A stretch of 64,000 nucleotides of DNA from Arcobacter sp. (GCA_002869565.1 PKUJ01000011.1:124001-188000); one strand, 5' to 3'; shown: positions 46,746-55,506, numbered from the stretch's first letter. Numbers and translations: made by a program. The notes: generated by a model from the sequence alone, not told the origin.

Positions 46746-46852
46746 AATATTTTTTTCTATCTGAAAACTATCTCAATCTACAAATTTTTATACAATTTAT
46801 AATTATTATTCAAGTTTTATTTTTGTTGATTTTAAATATTTAGAGAGATTAA

Positions 46853-46943
46853 TATAATGAAACCTTGCGTAAAGAGAAGGAGGAGAAGATTTACGTTGGC
46901 TGTTAAAAATTGTTAATATGTATTATAATTTGGTTTCATTATA
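46853..46943. ncRNA. Candidate convergent antisense small-RNA pair
   Basis: This is the main content of the 343-bp gap between the RRM gene and cusA. TATAATGAAACC (46853-46864) is repeated in perfect inverted orientation (46932-46943), so each strand has the same TATAAT -10 box reading inward. Between them, CGTAAA (46868-46873) and TTTACG (46890-46895) form a hairpin with a 16-nt loop. The plus strand of the loop contains AAGGAGG; the minus strand contains CCTCCTT, the anti-Shine-Dalgarno core. Transcripts from the two promoters would overlap by about 70 nt. Transcription is inferred, not shown. Confidence 0.45.
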
Positions 46944-47002
46944 CTTTATAAAACTGTAAGGGTATTATAAACTTTTATTGTGTAGTAATCGTGGGCTTTG
47001 TA

Positions 47003-47037
47003 TATAAAAGGAAAAAAGTTTTGTTTTCCCTTTTATA
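47003..47037 (-). terminator. Hairpin after the RND pump operon
   Basis: TATAAAAGG (47003-47011) and CCTTTTATA (47029-47037) pair perfectly; four inner A-T pairs follow after one mismatch. It lies directly downstream of the cusA stop on the minus strand and may also end transcripts arriving from the left. Confidence 0.6.
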
Positions 47038-47039
47038 AT

Positions 47040-50000
47040 TTAATGGGATAAATCACATTCAGCCATTTTCCCTTTGTTCTTTAAAGCTAAAATATAAAAT
47101 ATTGCAGGTATCACAATCAAGGTTAAAAACGCAGAGGATATCATTCCTCCAATCATTGGTGCGGCAATTCTCTGCATTACTTCACTCCCTACTCCATCTA
47201 TATACATAATAGGAATCAATCCTCCAAGTATCGCAAAAAGAGTCATTAGTTTTGGTCTTAGTCTTAATACTGCACCTTTATATATTGCATGAAAGATATG
47301 ATTTTTTTCTGGCTCTAAACATTTGTTTTTTAATTCAAGCATGGCTTCATGTAAGTAAACTAACATAACTATTGAGGTTTCAGCTGCAACACCAAGTAGC
47401 GCTAAAAATCCAACTATAACTGCTATAGAAATATTAAAATTCAAAAAGTCAAGATAAAATATTCCACCTGTTAATGCAAAAGGAAGAGTGAAAAATATAA
47501 TCATTGTGTAGGTTAAATTTCTAAGTGCAAAATATATTAAGATAAAGATAATAACAAAGGTTAAAGGGATGATATAAATAAGTCTTTGAATAGCTGATTC
47601 TAAATATTCACTTTGCCCTGCCCACTCATAATAAAAGCCTGTAGGGATTTTTATATCTTTTAAAAGTTCTTTAGCTTCATCTTTATATTGTTTTGCAGAG
47701 ATTCCATTTTTTGGCGTTATATAGATAAAGTTTACATTTAAAGCTTTCTCAGATTTTATTACAGAAGGTCCCTCTTCATATTTTAAATCTGCAAACATTT
47801 CAAGAGTTTGAAATCCAAGTTTTGTTTTTATTTGAAGATTTCTTAGAGTTGTTATATCTTCCCTTTGTGTAGTTTCAAATCTTAAACTTATAGGGTATCT
47901 TTCAAGTCCATCTAAAAGTGTTGATATTTTAGCTCCGGCCACACCTAATGATATTGTTGATAAAATATCATTTTTTGTGATTCCATATCTTGCTAACATC
48001 TCTTCTTTTACATGAATATTTAAATAGTACCCAGAGTTAATTTTATCTGTTGAAACGGATAATGTCTTATCAAATTTTTTTAATTTTTTTTCAATAAGTC
48101 CTGCTGTCTCTTCTAGTTTTTTGTGATTGTTTCCATAAAGTTTTATTCCTAAAGGAGTTCTTATTCCAGTAAGAAGCATATCAATTCTACCTCTAATTGG
48201 GTAAGTCCAAGAATTAATTAAACCAGCTACTTGAAGTTTTTGATCCATTTCTTCCATTAGTTTTTTATATGTCATACCTTCACGCCATTGGCTTTCTGGC
48301 TTGAAGCTAATAATAGTTTCTATCATTGCAAGAGGTGCTGGATCTGTAGCCGTATCTGCTCTTCCTGCTTTTCCAAATACAGTTTCTACTTCTGGAAATG
48401 ATTTTATAATCTTATTTGTTTTCTGAGTCAACTCTTTTGATAAATCAATTCCAATTCCATATGGAGTTACTGGCATATACATAAAAGTTTGTTCATTCAT
48501 CATAGGCATAAATTCCCAATTTTGTTTTTTATAAACAGGATATGCAAGAATTAAAGTACCTAGAAAAAGAACAACTATTAAATATCTAAATTTTAAAGAA
48601 ACTTTTAATAAAGGAGAGTATAAAGTAATAAAAAATCTATTCAATATATTTTTATCTTCTCTTAGAAGTTTTCCTTTAATAAAGAAGACCATTAAGATAG
48701 GTACAACAGTAATAGATAATATTGCCCCACTTATCATGGCAAATGATTTTGTAAATGCTACAGGAGTAAATAGCCTACCCTCTTGTCCTGTTAAAGCAAA
48801 GATTGGCAAAAATGAAACAACTACTAACATAAGTGCAAAAAAGATAGGACGCCCTACTTGCTTTGCAGATTTTATTATGATTTTAATTCGTTCTTCATTT
48901 GAAATATTTTCTTTACCTTGCAGATATTTATGTGCATTTTCAACCATTACAATAGTTGCATCAACCATTGCTCCAATTGCAATAGCAATTCCTCCTAAGC
49001 TCATAATATTTGAACCCATGCCAAATACTTTCATCAAAAGAAAAGTTATTAAAACTGTAATTGGTAAAGTAATGATAATAATCAACGCACTTCTAAAATG
49101 AAATAAAAATAGACCAGAGATAATCATTACAATAATAGATTCTTCAACAAGAGTATGTTTTAGAGTATCAATTGCTTTATCAATTAATGAAGATCTATCA
49201 TATGTCTCAACAACTTCAACGCCATCTACTTTTAATGTTTTGATTTTTTCTTTTACAGCTTTTATTACTGCATATGGGTTTTCTCCATATCTTACAACTA
49301 CAATTCCTCCAACTGTGTCACCTTCTCCATTTAAGTCAACCATTCCTCTTCTATTTGTAGAAGTAATATTAACTGAAGCTATATCTTTTATTTTAAGTGG
49401 AATAGAATTATTTGTTTTGATTGTGATATTTTCTATATCTACAATATTTTTTAAATAACCCTTGGCTTGAATCATATGTTCAAAACCATTTTCTAAAATA
49501 ATTCGTCCACCCTTTTCATCATTATTTGAAGTTAGTGCTTTTTTAACTTCTTGAATACTCAAACCATATTGAACCAACTTATCTTGATTTAAAGTGATTT
49601 CATAGTTTTTAATAAATCCACCAATAGAAGCAATTTCACTTACTCCATCAACACCAAGTAAGGCATATTTATAATAGTAGTCTTGAAGAGTTCTTAATTC
49701 ATCAAGTGATTTAGTCTCAGATTTTAGAGCATATTCATAAGCCCATCCAACTCCAGTTGCATCTGGACCAATAGCTACATTTGCTCCTGTAGGAAAAGTT
49801 CCTTGTAGTTGAGAAAGCTGTTCTAAAATTCTATTTCTTGAATCATATAAGTCAGTTCCATCTTTAAATATTATATATATAAGTGCATTTTGAAATGAAC
49901 TCATTGCTCTTACTGTATCTATATTTGGTAAACTCATTAGATTTGAAATAAGTGGATATGATACTTGTTCTTCAATTGTCTTTGGGCTTTGCCCTGCCCA

Positions 50001-50156
50001 TTTAACTTGCACAATAACTTGTGGTGGAGATAAATCAGGAAGTGCATCAAGACTTGTATTTTTAACTGCCCAAAATGAAGCAACTGTTAGAATTATAATT
50101 GTAAAAAGAATAAGGAATTTATTTTTTACACTATATGAGATTATATTTTCTACCAT
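47040..50156 (-). CDS. cusA: CusA-type heavy-metal efflux RND pump
   Basis: A 1038-residue inner-membrane RND transporter of the HME class with 12 predicted spans and two large periplasmic domains. Motifs include TTSLDALPDLSPPQVIVQ-like N-terminus, GAMVDATIVMVENAH and LLGVAAETSIVMLVYLHEAM. A Met is present in RGRIDMLLTGIRTPLGIKLYG, the site of the CusA Cu(I)/Ag(I) ligand, supporting monovalent-metal export. It is the last gene of an operon with adaptor, outer-membrane channel and a YtkA-like protein. Confidence 0.93.
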   Translation of the reverse strand: MVENIISYSVKNKFLILFTIIILTVASFWAVKNTSLDALPDLSPPQVIVQVKWAGQSPKTIEEQVSYPLISNLMSLPNIDTVRAMSSFQNALIYIIFKDGTDLYDSRNRILEQLSQLQGTFPTGANVAIGPDATGVGWAYEYALKSETKSLDELRTLQDYYYKYALLGVDGVSEIASIGGFIKNYEITLNQDKLVQYGLSIQEVKKALTSNNDEKGGRIILENGFEHMIQAKGYLKNIVDIENITIKTNNSIPLKIKDIASVNITSTNRRGMVDLNGEGDTVGGIVVVRYGENPYAVIKAVKEKIKTLKVDGVEVVETYDRSSLIDKAIDTLKHTLVEESIIVMIISGLFLFHFRSALIIIITLPITVLITFLLMKVFGMGSNIMSLGGIAIAIGAMVDATIVMVENAHKYLQGKENISNEERIKIIIKSAKQVGRPIFFALMLVVVSFLPIFALTGQEGRLFTPVAFTKSFAMISGAILSITVVPILMVFFIKGKLLREDKNILNRFFITLYSPLLKVSLKFRYLIVVLFLGTLILAYPVYKKQNWEFMPMMNEQTFMYMPVTPYGIGIDLSKELTQKTNKIIKSFPEVETVFGKAGRADTATDPAPLAMIETIISFKPESQWREGMTYKKLMEEMDQKLQVAGLINSWTYPIRGRIDMLLTGIRTPLGIKLYGNNHKKLEETAGLIEKKLKKFDKTLSVSTDKINSGYYLNIHVKEEMLARYGITKNDILSTISLGVAGAKISTLLDGLERYPISLRFETTQREDITTLRNLQIKTKLGFQTLEMFADLKYEEGPSVIKSEKALNVNFIYITPKNGISAKQYKDEAKELLKDIKIPTGFYYEWAGQSEYLESAIQRLIYIIPLTFVIIFILIYFALRNLTYTMIIFFTLPFALTGGIFYLDFLNFNISIAVIVGFLALLGVAAETSIVMLVYLHEAMLELKNKCLEPEKNHIFHAIYKGAVLRLRPKLMTLFAILGGLIPIMYIDGVGSEVMQRIAAPMIGGMISSAFLTLIVIPAIFYILALKNKGKMAECDLSH

Positions 50157-50165
50157 AATAATTTC

Positions 50166-51167
50166 CTACCAGTCATCATCATCTGAACTATAAAGTCCAT
50201 TTGTAACTGCATCAGAATCAAGTAAGAATAAAGCGTTATTTATAACTTTTTGTCCCTCTTTTAATCCTTCTAAAACTTCGTACTTATTTGAACTTATTCT
50301 TTTAGCTTTTATTTCTATTGGTTCAAATTCTGTTTTTGAAAGATATTGAAAAACAAAATGTTTATCTCCTTTTGATAGAACAGCAGTTTTAGGTAAGGTT
50401 AACATCTCTTTTTCAATTGCTTTTAAATCTACCTTTGCAAACATATTTGCATAAAGCTTTAAATCTTTATTTGGAATAACAAATCTAACATCAACAGCTT
50501 TAGTCTTTAAATCAACAGTTGGATAAATCATATCAACTTTTGAAATAATTGCTTCTTTGATTCCATCAATATAAATTTTGGCTTTCATATCTTTTTTTAT
50601 AAATGATAAATCTTTTTGATAAACAGAAGCTATAAACCAAAGTTCATCTAAAGATGCAAGTTGTAATAAAAGTTTTCCTTTTTTAGCAAAACTTCCTTTG
50701 TTTATATTTTTTTGTAAAACTATAGAATTTGTTGGAGAATAGAAAGATATGTTTTTTATAGTTTTATTTGAGGATTTTATTTTTTTGATTAACGCTGAAT
50801 TTATATCTAAAGATTTTAATTTTTCAATATTGCTATTAACTAAAGAGTTATTAAATTTTTTTGCGATTTGAATTTCTTGTTGAATTGAATTTACTTCATC
50901 AGAATAAATTGTAAAAAGTGGATTTCCTTTTTTTATAGTTTTATACTGTTCATTTGCATACAAATTTGTGATGTATCCATCAAATCTAGTCACAATATCA
51001 TAGATTTTTGTCTCATTTAAGGCAGTACGTCCATAAAAGCTTTTTAAGGTACCTATTTGCTCTTTTTGTACTTTTATGAGCTTTTTATTGAACAACTGTG
51101 AGACTTCAAGAATTTGGGCATTTAGTATTGTATAGCCCAGTATTAGGGCACTTAAAAATAGTTTCAT
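50166..51167 (-). CDS. cusB: RND efflux periplasmic adaptor (CusB-like)
   Basis: A 333-residue membrane-fusion protein with signal peptide (LFLSALILGYTILNA). A barrel-sandwich segment is visible (RFDGYITNLYANEQYKTIKK and NIKGSFAKKGKLLLQLASLDELWFIA-like strands) around a short helical hairpin. It bridges the inner pump and outer channel. It lacks the long N-terminal metal-binding extension of E. coli CusB. Start overlaps the channel gene's stop by 1 bp; 9 bp separate it from cusA. Confidence 0.9.
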   Translation of the reverse strand: MKLFLSALILGYTILNAQILEVSQLFNKKLIKVQKEQIGTLKSFYGRTALNETKIYDIVTRFDGYITNLYANEQYKTIKKGNPLFTIYSDEVNSIQQEIQIAKKFNNSLVNSNIEKLKSLDINSALIKKIKSSNKTIKNISFYSPTNSIVLQKNINKGSFAKKGKLLLQLASLDELWFIASVYQKDLSFIKKDMKAKIYIDGIKEAIISKVDMIYPTVDLKTKAVDVRFVIPNKDLKLYANMFAKVDLKAIEKEMLTLPKTAVLSKGDKHFVFQYLSKTEFEPIEIKAKRISSNKYEVLEGLKEGQKVINNALFLLDSDAVTNGLYSSDDDDW

Positions 51168-52381
51168 TAGATTTCCTTAGTAAAATAGCTAGATTTAGCT
51201 AAAGCGTTGAAATAGTTCTCTTTTTCATCAACTGCTTTTAGTCTATATTTTATAATTTCATTTAAATTTTTTATTAGAGTACTTGAGTCAATATTTTTAT
51301 AAGAACTAAAACTGTTATAGTTTTCTAAAACTTTTTGAAGCTCTAATTGTTTTGGAATAATATTTTTATTAATAATATTAAAAGTTATTTGTGCGTCATC
51401 TATATTTTGTTGATAAATTTTGACTTGGTTTTTAAATGTTAATTTTGTATCTTCAATCTTATTGTTTATTTCCATTGCTTTAAATTTTGCTTTTCTTGAT
51501 TTAATATCTTCACTTCCATAAATAGATAAAGGAATTGCAAAAGCAAGATTTACATAATTTTCATATTTTGAATCCCTATCAAAATATGTAAGTGACATTT
51601 TAATATCTGAATTTTTTCTCTCTTTCTCAAGTGTGGAGATGTTTTCAAATTTATTAGAGCTTTGTATTAGTTCTAAAATCTTTGGATGTGATTCTATGTT
51701 TGGTGATAGTTTAATATCTTTTATATTAGTTTCAAAATCAATATTCTCTATTTTTGAATAAGTTATTTGTTCAAGTTTTAAGTTTAGTGTATTTATCATT
51801 GTTTGTAATCTTTGTGATTTAAGATTAAGTTCTTCATATAGAATTTGCGAATTTAATATTTGTATTTGTGAAGCTTTATTATATTTATAAAGTTTAGTAA
51901 GAAGCTTTTTTAAGTTATTTGTATTTTGTTTAAACTCTTCAAAAAGAGAAAATCTCTCTTCAAGTAGTTTTATATTGTAAATGTATTCATATATTTTTGA
52001 TTGAAGTTGAAGTTTTTTATCTTCAAGTAAAAGTTTTGATATTTCATAATCATCACTTGCAATCTTTTTCTCAATTTCTAATTTATTTCCAAGAGGAATA
52101 GTTTGCGAAAAACCAATAAATTGAGCCTGCATAGGTTCTAAATCTCTTTTAGTAATATCATCAAATTGAATATCAGTAGCTCCAAAAGTAAGAGTAGGAT
52201 TCTTCCATTTTGATGCTAAATCAATCTGCTGTCTTGCTATGTCGATAGAATTTTCTAAAGCTTTTAAAGTATAGTTTTTATTGATAGTATTATTGACAAC
52301 TTCATCAATACTTTGTGCATTTGATATGGAAAAAGATGAGCATAATATGATAGATGTTAAAATAAGAGATTTAGTAAACAT
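51167..52381 (-). CDS. TolC-family outer-membrane channel
   Basis: A 404-residue outer-membrane efflux protein: signal peptide (SLILTSIILCSSFSISNA), then long amphipathic helices in two repeats typical of the OEP family (for example QQIDLASKWKNPTLTFGA and the coiled region around ENYNSFSSYKN). It provides the exit duct for the CusBA-like pump. It overlaps the YtkA-like gene by 1 bp. Confidence 0.9.
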   Translation of the reverse strand: MFTKSLILTSIILCSSFSISNAQSIDEVVNNTINKNYTLKALENSIDIARQQIDLASKWKNPTLTFGATDIQFDDITKRDLEPMQAQFIGFSQTIPLGNKLEIEKKIASDDYEISKLLLEDKKLQLQSKIYEYIYNIKLLEERFSLFEEFKQNTNNLKKLLTKLYKYNKASQIQILNSQILYEELNLKSQRLQTMINTLNLKLEQITYSKIENIDFETNIKDIKLSPNIESHPKILELIQSSNKFENISTLEKERKNSDIKMSLTYFDRDSKYENYVNLAFAIPLSIYGSEDIKSRKAKFKAMEINNKIEDTKLTFKNQVKIYQQNIDDAQITFNIINKNIIPKQLELQKVLENYNSFSSYKNIDSSTLIKNLNEIIKYRLKAVDEKENYFNALAKSSYFTKEI

Positions 52382-52791
52382 TATAAATTCACGCTTGATC
52401 TAACTTTATGTACTTTTCCATCTGCTGTTTTAAACATAAGATGATATTGCCATGTTCCACCCATTGGAAAATTAATCATAAATTTAAATTTACCATCAAC
52501 AAGTTTAGCTTTTTCAAGAGATTCCATATATGGCATACCTGGCATTTCTGGCATAAAAAACTTTGCTTTTACTTTTGCATCATTTACAAGTGCACCATCT
52601 TTTTTTAGAATAACATAAAAGTTATTCTCTCCAACAACAAGTGAATTTTCAGATACAAGTTCTATTGTATAGCCATCTTTCTCACCTTCTTGAGATATTG
52701 GTTCTGCATATACTAGACCAAATGTTAAAGCAAAGATTGAAATTATTTTAAATAATTTACCCATAAATGGGATTTCACAGTGTTTCATCAT
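52381..52791 (-). CDS. YtkA/FixH-like secreted protein of the pump operon
   Basis: A 136-residue protein with a signal peptide (FKIISIFALTFGLVYA) and one beta-sandwich domain of the YtkA/FixH-like type: KDGYTIELVSENSLVVGENNF at the start and PMGGTWQYHLMFKTADGK near the end. A Met-rich patch (FFMPEMPGMPYMES) could bind Cu(I). It leads the cusCBA-like operon. The start at 52791 is supported by AAGGAG 5 nt upstream, even though a later Met would give a more compact signal peptide. Confidence 0.8.
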   Translation of the reverse strand: MMKHCEIPFMGKLFKIISIFALTFGLVYAEPISQEGEKDGYTIELVSENSLVVGENNFYVILKKDGALVNDAKVKAKFFMPEMPGMPYMESLEKAKLVDGKFKFMINFPMGGTWQYHLMFKTADGKVHKVRSSVNL

Positions 52792-52827
52792 AAAGACTCC
52801 TTTTTTAATTTTGAGGAGTTTATTATC

Positions 52828-52849
52828 TTAATGAGGAAGAAGTGTGGAA
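52828..52849 (-). promoter_or_regulatory. Metal-regulon box upstream of the pump operon
   Basis: Read on the minus strand, TTCCACA (52849-52843) and TTCCTCA (52838-52832) are direct half-sites exactly 11 bp apart, within TTCCACACTTCTTCCTCATT. The same box is found before the SHOCT gene and, in four tandem half-sites, before the Met/His-rich peptide gene. One helical turn between half-sites is typical of OmpR-family regulators. GATAAT at 52827-52822 could be the -10 box. Confidence 0.7.
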
Positions 52850-52879
52850 AAGTTTATATAATTTTTATAGGTAATTAGC

Positions 52880-54040
52880 TTAAAAATCAAAACTAAAAGT
52901 AGTGCCCTCTTTTAGTTTTGATTGAACATCAAATTTTATATTGTATTCAAAGCAGATATTTTGAACAATATTAAGCCCAATCCCAAAGCCACCTTGTTCT
53001 TCTGTAGCTCTATAATATCTTTTGAAAATATCATCTATCTTTTTATTTGCGATGCCAATACCTTTATCTTTTATGATAAGTTTTCTATTTCTTAATTCAA
53101 TAGATATTGAGCCTTTTGGTTTGTTATATTTAATTGCATTTGAGACGATATTATTAAAAAGTCTTATAAAAGCATTTTCATCAATTTTAAAATAAAAATC
53201 TTCAAGATTTGTCTCTATTATGATTCGTTTTTTTTCTGCAAGTGCTTCAAAATATCTGAGTTGTTCTAAGCTTAGTTCTTTAAGATTACACTCTTTTACT
53301 TGGACTTTGTCTTCCCTATCTTCTAAAAAAATATAAGTTAAGTCTTTGTATATTTCAGAAACTCTTTGTGCTGCAAGTTGTATTCTTTGTATCTGTTTAT
53401 CTGTTAGATTTTTTGATTCAGAAGACATTAATATTGCACTTATTGGAGTATTTAATTCGTGAGTTGTATCTTTTATAAAATTGTTTAGTTTTTCTCTTTC
53501 TTCTTTAATTGGTCTTAAAAATAGTTTTGCCAAAAAGAATCCTATTAAAGAGACTATCCCATAGATAATTAAGAATAGTACAATAATATCAACTTGAAGT
53601 TTTTGTACGGTTTTGCTAAAAAGATTCTCTTCAATTGCAATATAATTTATACCAAGGTGTCCATATGTTGAATTATCAACTAAGATAAAATGCTCTTTGT
53701 ATTGAATAACATGTTTTTCAAAATCAATTTTATCATTCAAATTCCCTGCTATTTTATTTTTATTTTCGTCATAAAATGAAATTTTATATATATCAGTTTT
53801 TAAAAACTGATTAAGATTAAGATTTTTTCCTCTCATATGTGAGGAGATGATTTGAGAAGAGATACTTGATACTACATTTTGCATTTTTGTTTTTGCTAAA
53901 TCAAAATATAGCCTTTTTTCATTTTGGTAATATAATAGAGCAATAAGAGTCATTAGAATGAGCGAGCCTCCAAGATATAGACTAAAAAATCTAATAAATG
54001 TTCTTTTTTCACTTCTTGTTAAAGTAATAGTTGTCTCCAA
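52880..54040 (-). CDS. Sensor histidine kinase of the metal island (HK1)
   Basis: A kinase of about 386 residues: first transmembrane helix (SLILMTLIALLYYQ), a short periplasmic loop of about 110 residues, a second helix (IIVLFLIIYGIVSLIGFFLA), HisKA motif FIKDTTHELNTPISAI and HATPase motifs (NNIVSNAIKYNK, DKGIGI, GGFGIGLNI). It is a close paralogue of the kinase at 59.0-60.2 kb. The usual start codon is uncertain: TTG 54040 overlaps the only good ribosome site, whereas ATT 54028 lies 6 nt after GGAG. It is divergent from the SHOCT gene and RR1, its likely partner. Confidence 0.9.
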   Translation of the reverse strand: METTITLTRSEKRTFIRFFSLYLGGSLILMTLIALLYYQNEKRLYFDLAKTKMQNVVSSISSQIISSHMRGKNLNLNQFLKTDIYKISFYDENKNKIAGNLNDKIDFEKHVIQYKEHFILVDNSTYGHLGINYIAIEENLFSKTVQKLQVDIIVLFLIIYGIVSLIGFFLAKLFLRPIKEEREKLNNFIKDTTHELNTPISAILMSSESKNLTDKQIQRIQLAAQRVSEIYKDLTYIFLEDREDKVQVKECNLKELSLEQLRYFEALAEKKRIIIETNLEDFYFKIDENAFIRLFNNIVSNAIKYNKPKGSISIELRNRKLIIKDKGIGIANKKIDDIFKRYYRATEEQGGFGIGLNIVQNICFEYNIKFDVQSKLKEGTTFSFDF

Positions 54041-54112
54041 AATTGTAATTTAATTTTGAATAATAGCATAATTTAGCTCTCTTCTATAAAAAGAATTGAA
54101 TGATTTAAATCT

Positions 54113-54134
54113 TTCCACACTTTTTCCTCATTAA
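54113..54134 (+). promoter_or_regulatory. Metal-regulon box in the HK1/SHOCT divergent promoter
   Basis: TTCCACA (54113-54119) and TTCCTCA (54124-54130) are direct half-sites with an 11-bp period. The 22-bp block differs from that of the pump operon at one position only. TATAGT at 54140-54145 may be the -10 box for the SHOCT and RR1 genes. Confidence 0.7.
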
Positions 54135-54173
54135 TGGAATATAGTTGAAATAAAGAAAATAAAAGGAGGGAAT

Positions 54174-54383
54174 ATGTTTGATTATATGAACATGAATATG
54201 ACAATGTTTCATGGATTTGGCATGTTAATATTTTGGATTATTATATTCTTTTTAATATTTAATATATTTTTAAAAGATAAAAAAATAAGTATGGAAAAGC
54301 CTCTTGATATCTTAAAGAAAAGATTAGCAAAAGGTGAAATAACAAAAGAAGAGTATGAGAATTTAAAAGAATCAATTTTATAA
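54174..54383 (+). CDS. Small SHOCT-domain membrane protein
   Basis: A 69-residue protein: a Met-rich N-terminus (MFDYMNMNMTMFHGFGM), one hydrophobic helix (IFWIIIFFLIFNIFL), then a C-terminal SHOCT motif (PLDILKKRLAKGEITKEEYE). Met and His residues facing the periplasm could bind copper, but this is a guess. It is preceded by the metal-regulon box and followed 39 bp later by RR1. Confidence 0.85.
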   Translation: MFDYMNMNMTMFHGFGMLIFWIIIFFLIFNIFLKDKKISMEKPLDILKKRLAKGEITKEEYENLKESIL

Positions 54384-54422
54384 ATGATGGAAAGAATCTA
54401 GAAAAGGTTTAGAAGATAAAAA

Positions 54423-55082
54423 ATGAAAATATTATTACTAGAAGATGATCCTATATTAAATGAGATTATTGAAGAATTTCTTCTTTCCATAAATCATAAT
54501 GTAGTTCCAATTTATAATGGACAAGAAGCCTTAGAAAGAATTTATGAAGAATCATTTCAACTCTTGTTATTAGACGTAAATGTTCCATCCTTAAATGGAT
54601 TTGATCTCTTGAAATCATTAAAACAAAATAAAATTGATATACCGACTATTTTTATTACTTCTTTGCATACTCCAAGAGATTTAGAAGAAGGTTTTCGTGT
54701 GGGTGCGGATGATTATATAAAAAAACCTTTCCAATTAAGTGAATTAAATTTAAGAATTAACAATATTAGTAGACTAAGAAAAATAGATAATTTAGGATTT
54801 GTTCGAATAAATGATTTCATTACATATAATTATGATACAAAATTATTAGTTGTTAATGAAGCTGATTTTACTTTATCAAAAATAGAATCAAAGGTTTTAG
54901 AATTTTTAATCAAAAACAGAAATAGAACACTTTCTATCGAAGAAATATCTTTAAATAATTGGGTCTATGATGAAATGCCAACAGCAACTACAATTAGAAC
55001 ATATATAAAAAATTTACGAAAAATATTAGGAAAAGATATGATTACAAATATAAAAGGTATTGGTTATAAATTAAGGGATTAA
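54423..55082 (+). CDS. OmpR-family response regulator (RR1)
   Basis: A 219-residue regulator with receiver Asp in LLLLDVNVPSLNGFDLL (about residue 51), conserved Lys in IKKPF, and a winged-helix DNA-binding domain (SIEEISLNNW; TATTIRTYIKNLRKILGK). It is nearly the same as RR2 at 58.4 kb through most of the chain. It lies divergent from HK1 and is the most likely reader of the 11-bp-repeat boxes found close by. Confidence 0.92.
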   Translation: MKILLLEDDPILNEIIEEFLLSINHNVVPIYNGQEALERIYEESFQLLLLDVNVPSLNGFDLLKSLKQNKIDIPTIFITSLHTPRDLEEGFRVGADDYIKKPFQLSELNLRINNISRLRKIDNLGFVRINDFITYNYDTKLLVVNEADFTLSKIESKVLEFLIKNRNRTLSIEEISLNNWVYDEMPTATTIRTYIKNLRKILGKDMITNIKGIGYKLRD

Positions 55083-55142
55083 AAGTTTTAAAATTTGGAA
55101 GTTAATCTTTTCTCAACTAGTCTTATGTTGTAGATATTAATA

Positions 55143-55171
55143 AACCTTCAAGATGTTTTATCTTGAAGGTT
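55143..55171. terminator. Hairpin between convergent RR1 and peptide gene
   Basis: AACCTTCAAGAT and ATCTTGAAGGTT form a perfect 12-bp stem with a 5-nt loop (GTTTT). On the minus strand it is followed by TTTATT, so it probably ends the peptide gene's transcript; it may also stop RR1 readthrough. Confidence 0.75.
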
Positions 55172-55196
55172 ACAAGAAAGGAAAAAATTCTTTTAC

Positions 55197-55421
55197 TTAT
55201 GATTCTGTGCTTGAGGGATACAATTTATCCAAAATATTTTCAGATGCCCCACCTAGTTCTTTTTTCATTACATCATGTTTCATCAAGTCATTACAATGCT
55301 GAATTTGTTTTTCTGACATATTATTCATATTTTTAATTCCATCCATTTGATGATCTCCTGCTGCATATAATGTCCCTGCTAATAAACTAGCTCCTATAAT
55401 TGTAGTTACAATTTTTTTCAT
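55197..55421 (-). CDS. Small Met/His-rich periplasmic peptide
   Basis: A 74-residue protein with a Sec signal peptide (KKIVTTIIGASLLAGTLYAA). The mature part, about 54 residues, is rich in Met and His with one Cys (GDHQMDGIKNMNNMSE, HCNDLMKHDVMKKE), the composition of soluble Cu(I)/Ag(I) binders. I know no named family. It has the strongest metal-regulon promoter in the window, with four tandem half-sites and a TATAAT box (55447-55442) 17 bp further on. Confidence 0.75.
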   Translation of the reverse strand: MKKIVTTIIGASLLAGTLYAAGDHQMDGIKNMNNMSEKQIQHCNDLMKHDVMKKELGGASENILDKLYPSSTES

Positions 55422-55464
55422 AAATTATCCTTTGATTTTAAATTATAGTATTGTATTAAGTTCA

Positions 55465-55504
55465 TGAGGAATAAAAATGGAATATATGAGGAATGAATGT
55501 GGAA
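55465..55504 (-). promoter_or_regulatory. Four tandem 11-bp-spaced half-sites (metal-regulon array)
   Basis: Read on the minus strand, TTCCACA (55504-55498), TTCCTCA (55493-55487), TTCCATT (55482-55476) and TTCCTCA (55471-55465) follow one another at exactly 11 bp. The last lies at the -35 position of a TATAAT box, as expected for an activator contacting RNA polymerase. Confidence 0.8.
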
Positions 55505-55506
55505 TT

